Assembly: GCF_014529535.1 (NCBI RefSeq)
Contig: NW_023503827.1
Coordinates: forward strand, 893,238 to 957,237
Direction of reading: 5' to 3'
DNA length: 64,000 nucleotides
Source: Bradysia coprophila
Taxonomy: Eukaryota > Arthropoda > Insecta > Diptera > Sciaridae
Part shown: one piece after another, positions 45,019 through 55,282 of the stretch
Numbering within the stretch: position 1 is the stretch's first letter
Layout: the number at the start of each line of letters is the position of its first letter
Notes under the pieces: model-generated
Seen by the model: only the letters and a program-made list of their open reading frames with translations
What the model was told of the DNA's origin: nothing
Databases searched by the model: none
Made by a program: the position numbers and the translations under genes

Positions 45019-45290
45019 AAAACAAACTCTGTGTCTTACAAATCAAACTATTATATGATGAAGCAAATGAAGTAATAGATTTATCATTCTTTCAATGAAT
45101 ATTTTCGACTCATCGTGGAGAATTACCTATGATGCATCAACCGTTTTAGGGAATCCTGAATTGGAATTGAACCCATCTACCGATAATCTTCGGGAAAGTT
45201 ATGCGTTTAGATCCTGCTTTGAAAAACAAGCTCTGTGTCTTGCATACCAAAGTATTATGTGATGAAGGAAATGAAATAATAGATTTCTTA
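45019..45290 (+). pseudogene. Diverged fragment of the V-ATPase subunit a gene between direct repeats
   Basis: Bases about 45092-45220 are a clear copy of part of exon 2 of the downstream V-ATPase gene (47303-47437): [24 protein letters not shown] and a shared ttagatcctgc, against [24 protein letters not shown]. It is flanked by two ~65-bp direct repeats (about 45019-45083 and 45222-45290; e.g. aacaaactctgtgtctta / aacaagctctgtgtcttg, gatgaa, aatgaa, ataatagattt). Those repeats are not part of the intact gene. It lies 0.6 kb upstream of that gene on the same strand, suggesting the remains of a tandem duplication. Confidence 0.85.
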
Positions 45291-45833
45291 TTAAATGTGA
45301 CATACGCTTGCTGTCATATCTCTAAAAGTTTAAAACTCACAGATTGATCGATTGCTGAATTTTTATTGTAGATAACGTTACTCTAAATCTTCTTCGATCA
45401 ATAGCTAAACATTAACGACATCTTTCAGTGATGATAAGATATATTTGAACAATTGTAATTTTGGATATGCCATTATGCGTATGTGCCACAAATAACATCA
45501 TACTGATATCATGGCACAGCAATGAAATATGGTCTTATCAAATCACTTCAGATTAATTTCTACATATACAGGTAAATAGACACACTAATGACAACCTAAA
45601 AGCTCAATATCAGTCATTTTCCACTGTAGTACCGATTTTAGTTCTGACCAACTCGATGCATGTGACTATTTTCATTATGTACTTATGCAGTTGTCGATTA
45701 AAAGTATCGTTTTTATTCGGTGTGGATTATCTATTTTTATTACTGACCATTCGCGATAATTACTATAATCGCTAGAGAAAAATTAATTTATTGCTTCAGT
45801 GTCGATTGAGCCCTTGCTGGGTAACATACAATT
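45291..45833. promoter_or_regulatory. Upstream region and leader of the V-ATPase gene
   Basis: AT-rich, with no ORF of note. A possible acceptor (tattgcttcag) ends at 45799, leaving a 34-nt leader to the ATG, so a noncoding first exon may lie further upstream. Confidence 0.35.
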
Positions 45834-48800
45834 ATGGGATCGATCTTTCGAAGTGAAGAAATGGCTTTATGCCAACTATTCATCCAACCAGAGACCGTTT
45901 ATAATTCGGTTGCTGCGTTGGGTGAAGCTGGTATCGTCGAGTTTCGAGATGTATATTGCAAGATAGCAGCCGGACTAGCGATTATTTTACTAACGTTTGG
46001 TATAATTTCAGCTCAACCCCGACGTCCACATTTTCCAACGGAAATTCACCACTGAATTACGTCGATGTGACGAACTTGAGCGTCAATTGCGCTATATTGA
46101 GTCAGAAATTAAAAAAGAAAAGATTCCCGGTGGCTGAGTTAGATGTGGCTGACTATCCATTGTCGCCTAAGCCGAAAGACATCATAAATTTTGAGGCTCA
46201 ATTTGAGAAGATCGAAAGTGAAATTTTGGAGTTGTCGAAGAATTCCGTCAATTTAAATGAAAATTACTTGGAATTGCTCGAACTGAAAGAGTTTCTTCAG
46301 AGGACTGAGTCCTTTTTCAACGACAAGGATGGTGTAGCTGATACAATCAGAGGCAATTTGTTTTCGGACGAACAAGACGTTTCTCACCACAATTTAGATT
46401 TCGTAGCCGGAACAGTTCACCGAAGCCGCATTCATGGCTTGGAAAGAATGTTGTGGCGTGTGTCGAGGGGAAATATCTTTTTCCGACACGCTGATTTTGA
46501 TCTAACCGATCCACTTTCGTCACAATCAACACCAAAGTGTGTTTTCGTTGCATTCTTCTTGGGTCAACATTTGAAAAACGTTTTGCAGAAAGTCTGTACT
46601 GGCTATAAGGCCTCAACGTTCCCATGTCCAATTGATTTTGATGAGAGAAACGACATGTCGAAGGGTGTGCGAACGCGATTGGAAGATATGACAGTGATCC
46701 TCAATCAAACCAAAGATCATCGTCAAATGACTCTACTTCGCGTATCGAAGGAGCTTCCTAATTGGTTGATTATGATTCGCAAAATGAAAGCTGTGTACTA
46801 TACACTGAATTTGTTTAGCACCGATACATCGCAGAAATGCTTAATCGGAGAGTGTTGGGTACCCCAAAACGACTTGCACAGATTGCAGCAAATTTTAGTA
46901 GACGAATCTAATGCATCAGGAGCTACGATTAAATCGTTTGTAAATGTTATCCAACCGGAGGATAAAATGCCGCCGACATTCAATCGTACGAATAGGTTTA
47001 CCAGTGGCTTTCAGAACTTAATCGATGCTTACGGAACTTCAAGTTACCGTGAAGTTAATCCAGCCCTTTACACCATTATCACTTTTCCATTTTTGTTCGC
47101 TGTGATGTTTGGAGACATGGGACACGGTATCATTATGGCATTGTTCGGAGCATGGATGGTTATTTGGGAAAAAAATTTGATTGCCAAGAAAATTCGAGGT
47201 GAAATCTGGAACATTTTCTTCGGCGGACGTTATATTATTCTGTTGATGGGCTTGTTCTCCATTTACACCGGCTTCGTGTACAACGACATTTTCTCCAAAT
47301 CAATGAATATTTTCGGCTCATCGTGGAGAATTACCTATAATGTATCAACAGTTGTAGAGAATCCCGAATTGGAATTGAACCCAGCTTCCGATGACCTTTT
47401 GGAAAATTATGTCTACCCAATCGGTTTAGATCCTGCATGGCAATTGGGAACCAACAAAATCATTTTTCTAAATTCGTACAAGATGAAATTGTCGATCATT
47501 TTCGGCGTTGTGCACATGATTTTTGGTGTATCCATGAGCATTTTCAACATGATCCACTTCAAACGTAAAATCGACATTATCCTGCAATTCTTGCCGCAGA
47601 TGTTGTTCTTGGTGTTACTTTTCGCTTACATGGTCTTCATGATGATGTTCAAATGGGTAGCCTATGGAGGCAAAATGACTGAACAACAATACACACCTGG
47701 ATGTGCGCCGTCAGTATTGATTCTGTTCATAAATATGATGCTTTTTGGCAGCGCTGAAGTACAGGATGGCTGCGAGGAATTTATGTTTGAAGGGCAGTAT
47801 ATGCTTCAAGTGGTTCTAGTGCTTATTGCAGTGCTGTGCATTCCATGGATGTTACTGGGACATCCAATTTATGTTCTTATTCAAAGATCAGGCACACCGA
47901 AAGTAGTAAGTGTCCAACTCTATTACTATATATAATAGTGTTGTAAATGAAATAAACTCAAAGAGACAACAAGTGATAAATGAAAAATCGAGATAATTCA
48001 GCATGTGACTATATACGTCATCAACACATGACGGCAACAGACTTTTTTATTCACTTCAATTCTTCTAGCCATAGGATTTTGAGGATAATTTTTCAAATAA
48101 TTTATTTACTTTAAATATTGTAAAGATGTGTCTGTTCGTCGAGTTGTTCTATGAGTCGTAACTAACTAAATGTTGTCGATGTGTGTTAGAATTTGAATAA
48201 ATAACTTTTAAAATCCAATTAATTTTACAGACTCATGGCGGTTACGTAAATGAGGCTATCACTTTGGATGCCTCAGAAATTACATCGCAAGAAGGACCTT
48301 CGAAGGTTGTTGAACAGCCTGCACCCAAACCAGCAGCAGATGCGCATGGCCATGGCGATGAGCCAATGGGCGAAGTTTTTATTTTAGCTGCAATTCACAC
48401 CATCGAGTATGTACTCAGTACCATTTCGCATACAGCGTCATACCTCCGTTTATGGGCCTTGTCCTTGGCTCATGCTCGTAAGTAAAACATGTATATTATT
48501 CACCGTTCGTAATTGACACAGTATCAATTCGCAGAGCTATCCGAAGTACTGTGGAATCAGGTCCTTACGCAGGGCTTTATAATTTCTGAATTATATGGAG
48601 GAGTTCTCATATACTTCGTGTTCGGCATTTGGGCATTTTTCACATTAGCCATCTTGGTTATGATGGAAGGCCTATCCGCTTTCTTGCACACCCTTCGGTT
48701 GCATTGGTAAGACATCAAGAATTTGTATAATTTTATTGATATTCTTGAACAGAAACCGTTTTCTTCCCATTAGGGTCGAGTTCATGAGCAAGTTCTTCGA

Positions 48801-48870
48801 AGGCCTTGGATACAAATTCCAGCCGTTCAGTTTCGCTGCAATTATTAATGCCGAAGACAATCCAGAGTAA
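45834..48870 (+). CDS. Vha100: V-type proton ATPase 116 kDa subunit a
   Basis: Membrane subunit of the V0 sector, with the proton half-channels next to the c-ring. Exons: 45834-45950, 46012-47905, 48231-48477, 48535-48706, 48774-48870, about 840 residues, the family's length. The cytosolic N-terminal half starts [16 protein letters not shown] and [12 protein letters not shown]. The membrane half has [39 protein letters not shown], the [20 protein letters not shown] helix with the essential Arg in [14 protein letters not shown], and [18 protein letters not shown]. Oddity: exon 2 is 1894 nt and its frame shifts once between about 46108 and 46131 (an A6 run and cccgg). The first 117 nt of the exon read in one frame (EIKKEKIP), the rest in the next ([11 protein letters not shown]). 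One extra base explains it. Either a sequence error, or a recent loss-of-function change. All other positions look functional. Confidence 0.9.
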
Positions 48871-48897
48871 TAAAATTCAAGAAATTGTAAGAGAGAA

Positions 48898-48903
48898 AAT
48901 AAA
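48898..48903 (+). terminator. Polyadenylation signal candidate (V-ATPase gene)
   Basis: AATAAA 28 nt after the TAA at 48868-48870. Confidence 0.5.
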
Positions 48904-51900
48904 TTCATTTGGTGTTTGGTGAGCATAAGTGTTTTGTTAATCTTAAATTGAAAAGTGGAAAACTTGAGCCAACCATCACGATTGTGTTTGAGAGACTGAT
49001 AATAGTTTCATAAATTCAAATATTATTATCATTGAGTTCAGTCTCAGACTAGCCATTAGGGGCGACCGGGTATCGCAGAATGGGCTTATTCAATTTTTGA
49101 AAGAAAGTTTCAATTTATTGGGCTTTTCCAAATTTTTTGCATTTTTGATTTGGTGGGCTCTTTGCTAGCCAGTACTGATAGAGTGGATAGACGATTCAAT
49201 TATGTGTCACATGATTAAAAGTTAAAATGTGACCATCAAATCAGTTGCTATAAAATTGTCAAGTGTATCGATCACATTTTCTTGCTTATCGCTCACACAG
49301 GCAAACAGAATGACGAATCGATACAGTAAGACCAATAGACATTTTCTATATTTTGCTGTCTGGCTGTAGAAAGCATCTGATTACTCCGCTTACTAAAATT
49401 GTTATGACGTCATTTCTAGATACATAGAGACACGATTACTATTTGCAAGACTCCGACTACAGTTAGTCTTCACTTTACTGTCAATAATGTCTAATTTATC
49501 AGCATGTGATTGTTTTCCTTTTTGTTGTTCATTATATTAAAGTATTCAACTGTACAGTCCAAACGATGATTGATAACTTTATATCAACACCCATTTACCT
49601 CAGCACAAAAAAAAATGAAGACGAAGAGAACAAGAAGCAATGCCTATTATATTCAATCTTCGGTCTATCAATAAAAAAAAAATCGAAAACAAATTATTGG
49701 ATTCGTCTTCTTTAATCTTTCCATCTTGTAACGTAAATTCTGAAATAAAAAAAATTCTCAAAATTTAATTTTGAACATAAACATTCGACTGGATGGTGTA
49801 CGAAAAGTGCAAGTCATGAGTCTGATGAGATCTATTTAATTGGGTTGAAAATATACAACGAATTTTTGTACTTTAAATGCTACAGTCAGCTACTGGATAA
49901 AATATCTTTTTGTAGTCATTTCTTCAACTTGTAATTAAATTAATGACTAATGACATTTCGAAAATACTTGGAAGATGAAATGCGATTTGGAAACATTTTC
50001 CACTTTTTTACCAATTCGAATTTACCATAGGAATAAATTGTTTGCATTATAAAATGACGAAATGGTATAGTAGTTTAACGCGCTGTGTTGTATTAAATGT
50101 CTACATATATTACTATACATACGATGCGCATTAGGTGGTCTTCCTCACTTTAAGTGGTTTCGGACGGTATAGTGCACTACAAGATAATTAAATTTTAATT
50201 AATGAATCTTAATGATAACGAAAATTCATAAAATTTCACAGTTTATTTGCACGTCATACCAGTCGGTCGGTGTCATTACCATTTAATAGTAAAGGAAATC
50301 AGGAAAAAATATTTTAAAAAGAAAATCAATAAAAGTTTTTGCTTAATGAGGGTTCAACCTTTTAAGAAACGACAGGTGTATACTATGTATAGCGATGAAG
50401 CTGTTAACTCTCATTCTTAATTTTGTTTTGATTATTTTCTCTTACAACGTATAAAATCTACTACTTCATTCAACAATGTTGAATCAACATACATTTTGAT
50501 GTGTGATGTGTGTTTGATTATATGCATAATGGCAATACTAGCTGTTGATCAGTGCTGAAATTTTTTGTCGTTGTCGCTACCAGATGACTAGCCGTTCTGT
50601 AAAATATCTTGAACAGCCAAAAGTTAATATTTTCTCGGAGGAACGTCCTCCGTCATATAATTTATTTATTTTCATTGTTGACTATTAACACTACCGAAAA
50701 ATCTTTCTATAAAGTTACAACTAAACAAAACAAACTCTTACGCCAGCAACAATCTCTCGTGGTATTTGTAATAAAGGAGAACATGAGAGGTCGACAGTCA
50801 CCGAGTTCATTTGAAATAAATTGCTGTATACATCTGGGTTTTATCAATTTCAGCAGTCCCTGTGATTTATTTGTTTTATAAACTGTGTACAAATAAATGC
50901 AACACCCACCAAGTACAAACAATGCAACACCGACTGAAATAAACATCGATTTTGTTTCCTCTCCTAAAAACTATTTTCTTTCCATATCACGTAAACACGA
51001 GAAGAATTAAATACCTGCAATTCTTGATATATTCTCTCTATTTTTTTTTTCAAAATAAAATTCACTTTCTCAATATTATTGCTGAAAAATTCACTTTCAA
51101 GAACCTCGACACGTCTTCAGTTCGACGGCACACGATTAATTCAATACATTTGTGCTATAACATTTAGTTGTACGTTTTTTGTGAATATATGTATGTACAA
51201 TTTTTATGAAATATCCACCATGCTATCGATACTGTCTGTACGCTGGTGAATAGTGATAGACGAATAGACATACTTATCCCTCCGTATACGGTATATGCAG
51301 ACATATATGGGCTTCAGAACGAATTCAAGAAATAAATCAATACTCAAAACCACACATAATATCGTATTTATAAACAACACCATAATTCTATTTTTGGGAT
51401 TGCTTTTATGCCGAGTCTTTTACTTCAAATCCATGATATAACCATACAATAAACATTTTATTAAACAACCAACTCATATACAACAATATATTCCAACAAA
51501 ATATCTTTTGCTGTTGATTGCTATGTTGTTATTTTAGTTTACCGTGTTGTATTACAATATATATACATTCTTGAACTTCCAACATCTGTACGATTTAAAC
51601 ATTACGATGCACACACCCCTTGGTTATCATAAAATCATGTCACGTTTTTCGGTTAGACAAATCTATCACAATGTGTGACAAGTGTATTTCATTTCTATAC
51701 CATTTTCTGGAAGAGATTCGATTATTTTGTTTAAGAGTTTGGAGAATCGAATATACAGTAGGAAGTATAAGGTGCAATTAAATTAGGTCGGATGGTGGGA
51801 AGTAAAGGGTACAAAATATTAAGTAGGTAACAGGAAACAATTAAAATCAGTTAACTTTCAAACTTCAACTTGTAACGCAACATACGTTTGGAAGAAGACG

Positions 51901-53647
51901 GTTATTGAAGGTAATAGTCAATTTGTGTTAGAAAGGTCGTACACTATTTTTGTCTTCACAAATATAGCGTGCGATGGAATAGGAAAAAGTTTACATAAAG
52001 TTGCGTGAAAAGCACACGAAATTAGCAATATCGATTACCGAACTTAGAAGTGAGAGACTTGCTAATTATACGAACATGTTTGTTGTTAGTATACAGATAA
52101 AATATGTAATCAAAATTGTAATCTCGGTAGGGATTACTTCCAGCAAGTAATTTTTCTGGTATTACATTGTAATCCCCGCTAGAGATTAAAATGACAATAG
52201 TGTCAGACATGACTTCACGTTTGCAAAATTTTAACATTTTTTAGTGTCAATTAGGAATTGCTTTTAAGCCTTAAATCATTCGGTCTAGAAAAAGATTATA
52301 TTTTCATCTTTCAAGACTATTGATAAAAATCCAAAACTTTTCTGATAATAAAGTAGAAGCTCAGTGTAAAGAGTCTTATCAGGTAAATAAAAAAATGTTT
52401 CTAATTTCTAAACAAAACTTGCCCTACTAATAATAACACATGTCACCTCTTTTGCAAATTTTTGGATTTTGTACTAAGGAAAGATTAAAATGTAATCCTT
52501 GTAGGACCTAATGATTTAGGGTTTAATGAATGTAATTCCTGGAGGAATTAAATTTTAATTCCAAAAATAGATTCGATCGAATAGGAATTAACACTTAAAA
52601 GATTGAAACCGAGGTCCATATTTTTCTATCAACGTAAAAGGCTTATTTTATTGACACGGTTACACTAAGCGATGTCTCACTTGTCTACGGAACAAAAGCT
52701 GGAATTGGCTTCCTGTGTGTACACTGATCTCACCTGATCCTCCCAATCGGTAAACTTCACACAAAAAAGTACAATGGGGGATTGAAGTGTTTATAAGTCA
52801 TTTTTAATCGACGTAAAACATTATTCTAAACAAACAATTGTTCAACGGTATGTCTCTAAAATGCACTGATCTTTTTATAAGTTCGTCTAAACGTCGAAAC
52901 ATACAGCCGCCCATAAGAAAATTACAAAATGGCGGTCCCATATTTTTGATTTTACACTGTTTTTAGAAATTCTTTTGATCAGAATTGTCGATACCCATTT
53001 AGTTCTTGCTGCAGAGCACCTTACTCATACTTATTTTCATCGAGATCGGAAACGGCCTACGGCACATTTTCGGCGGCTGACAAAATTGGGTCAGTTTAGG
53101 GTCGTACTTTGTAAACAAAATTAATTTTATAAGAAAAGCTGTGCATTTTAGAGGCATACTGTAGAACAATTTTTTGCTTAGAATAACGTTCTGTGTCGAA
53201 TTGGTCAATACTTCAATACCCCGTGATAATTAATGCATATTGCCACAACCAAGGTAAATATTATGTAGAAGGAAATGTCCACACTGTATCTACCTTGGTT
53301 TGTCTACAACATAGATCGCGGTGAGTATTAAGCAAAATTTTGGACAGCCCTTTCCTCTCTGCAGAAATTTTATAAGAAATGAATACGTTCTGTACCCACC
53401 AACGTTTGAACAGCAGCTCGCTGTCAAGTCATTCTGATAGTTCTGATACCATTTTTATATTGCATTGGACGAAATATTTCTGCAAATATTTCAATGCGTT
53501 GAAAATAAATGGAAGATTAGTTCAATTTCCTTCCAAGTGGATTAAGTGTTGTTTGCGTAACGTTTGATACGTAAAAATGTAAACTTATTTGCTGTACCCA
53601 AATTTTACTAAATGTTTGACAAAAATCCAAAACATTTCTAGATCAAG
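48904..53647. other. Intergenic, AT-rich with hairpins
   Basis: 4.7 kb without a credible CDS. Contents: a perfect DRE word TATCGATA at 51224-51231, a hairpin rich in taatcc words at 52119-52188 with related words at 52485-52560, and a Pho-like caaaatggcgg at about 52925. A short inverted pair accaaggta/taccttggt occurs at 53250-53300. Just before 53648 a ttctag word could be an acceptor for the F-box gene's leader. Confidence 0.5.
52119..52188. repeat. Hairpin with repeated taatcc/ggatta half-sites
   Basis: taatctcggtagggattac (52119-52137) pairs with gtaatccccgctagagatta (52169-52188). Each arm is itself roughly palindromic. Similar words (gattaaaatgtaatcctt, ggaattaaattttaattcc) recur at about 52485-52562. 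Probably a tiny foldback element. Confidence 0.6.
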
Positions 53648-55063
53648 ATGGATGACAATAAGCACAGGATTCAATGCCAAAATAAGAAACTTTCGATCCC
53701 GCTGAGGCTGAGCAATTTAAATGTAAATTGCTTAAACGAGTTGTTTCAGTACTTAAACATCAGTGACTTAATCCTTTTGTCGATGGCCAATCTCACTAAT
53801 CACAAGAATCTAGACCGGGCATTCACAGCTGAAACTAAGGTCACAACGCATCCATATGAAGCATGTATACGAGATCGTTTCCTGCAACTTGACTACTCCA
53901 ATAATAACGTTACGAACAATCCGGATTGCATTTTGTTCGAAAAGATCGTTTTCCATTATTTTGGTACACTAATATCGAAGGTGCGGCTATATTACGATAT
54001 CAATTACCAACGCTGCAACGCTAATATTGAGCAAGTCGTCATGGAATATGGATCGGCGTTATCTGAAATTGGATTGATCAATGCGGATATTAGTGCTTTC
54101 GAGAACATTAGTGAACCCTTTCAGAATGTGACGAAATTGAAATTTGATAATGGTTGGCTGGGTCCAACGTTTATTGAACTTTCCAAATGGTTTCCTAATT
54201 TGAAATGTTTATCGCTGAATGAAACTCAGCTGTCCGATGTTAGATTCATCCGACAAGAAAATCCGAATTTGATAGAGCTTTCGTTGAAAAACAAGTGTTT
54301 GTGTGAATGCTCTCGCATGAACCCTAACGTTTTAGCTGACAATGTTCTTCACTATACAATAGGTAATTTAAATTTGAAACAAATACTGGCTTTGGTGCCG
54401 AACTTGAAGCGCCTGTCTCTTTGTCATGACAAAGAGAATACAATTTTTGAACAGGACAGGAAGCCTTATCACTTTTTGATTCAAATAGATTTCGATTTAT
54501 TGCTTTTCATTACTAATTCGTTGATGCAATTATGCTACCTTAAGTTGAACATAATAGAACTGTCTTTGTTCCGTATACCAACATGTCAAGTAGCATTCAA
54601 TGAATTGAAAACGCTGGTAATTGAAACATCCAACACGAATCAGTTGACACAATTGAATATTACGGCTGATGAACTAAATCATCTCGAAATAATTGTCCAC
54701 TCGTTCATTCAAGACGTGAAACTACTGGCTAATTTCGTTGTCCGTTTTGAACGTATCGAATATTTATCGATAGGACACCACCCAGTCGATCTAAAAGACG
54801 ATGACTTTATTCATATGATTAACAGTTTGATGAAACTGAAAGCCCTTCAAATTGCTTTATATAAAAATAAGTTCACAGATGATTTGGTCTACATTATCGA
54901 GAAATTCAATCGTTTGCATACTGTCCTGGTCAGTTGTATCGAAGTAGCACCGACGGATCGGGAATTATTTCTAGAATTTGTCAACGAAAACAACATGTTG
55001 AAACGAAAAAATTGGAGCGGATCCTGTATTTTCGGTGGTTTTGAATTCAAAAAAAATGCCTAA
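53648..55063 (+). CDS. F-box/leucine-rich-repeat-like protein
   Basis: Intact single-exon gene, 471 residues. An F-box-like segment sits at about residues 24-50 (LNVNCLNELFQYLNISDLIL), the part that would bind Skp1 in an SCF ubiquitin ligase. The remainder is built of irregular leucine-rich repeats: VTKLKFDNGWLG, FPNLKCLSLNETQL, NPNLIELSLKNK, VPNLKRLSL, FNELKTLVIETS, ELNHLEIIV, RIEYLSIGHHP, MKLKALQIALYKN. There is no transmembrane segment or signal peptide. Genes of this type form large, fast-changing families in flies, so orthology is not assigned. AATAAA lies at 55277-55282, 214 nt after the stop. Confidence 0.82.
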   Translation: MDDNKHRIQCQNKKLSIPLRLSNLNVNCLNELFQYLNISDLILLSMANLTNHKNLDRAFTAETKVTTHPYEACIRDRFLQLDYSNNNVTNNPDCILFEKIVFHYFGTLISKVRLYYDINYQRCNANIEQVVMEYGSALSEIGLINADISAFENISEPFQNVTKLKFDNGWLGPTFIELSKWFPNLKCLSLNETQLSDVRFIRQENPNLIELSLKNKCLCECSRMNPNVLADNVLHYTIGNLNLKQILALVPNLKRLSLCHDKENTIFEQDRKPYHFLIQIDFDLLLFITNSLMQLCYLKLNIIELSLFRIPTCQVAFNELKTLVIETSNTNQLTQLNITADELNHLEIIVHSFIQDVKLLANFVVRFERIEYLSIGHHPVDLKDDDFIHMINSLMKLKALQIALYKNKFTDDLVYIIEKFNRLHTVLVSCIEVAPTDRELFLEFVNENNMLKRKNWSGSCIFGGFEFKKNA

Positions 55064-55276
55064 ATTAAAGTAGAAAGCTGAATGTTTTGCTAGTTCAATC
55101 ACTAGAACAATCCATACCTCATTTTATGTTGCTATTTTTCATGGAAATTAATGTCGAAAGTCAATTAATGTTATTAATGAATTTGTTTGTTTGAAATTTC
55201 TGTTTCAGTTGATGACTTACGTTGTATTTAAATGTTTGAAATACGAATGAAGAAATATGACCCTTTATTGCCATAA

Positions 55277-55282
55277 AATAAA
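55277..55282 (+). terminator. Polyadenylation signal candidate (F-box gene)
   Basis: AATAAA followed by a GTTG-containing stretch, 214 nt downstream of the F-box gene stop. Confidence 0.4.

Noticed and set aside
50707-50946. Minus-strand frame starting with a membrane-helix-like segment
   Set aside because: The hydrophobic start comes from repeated ggtgttgcat words and a T-rich strand; no other support.
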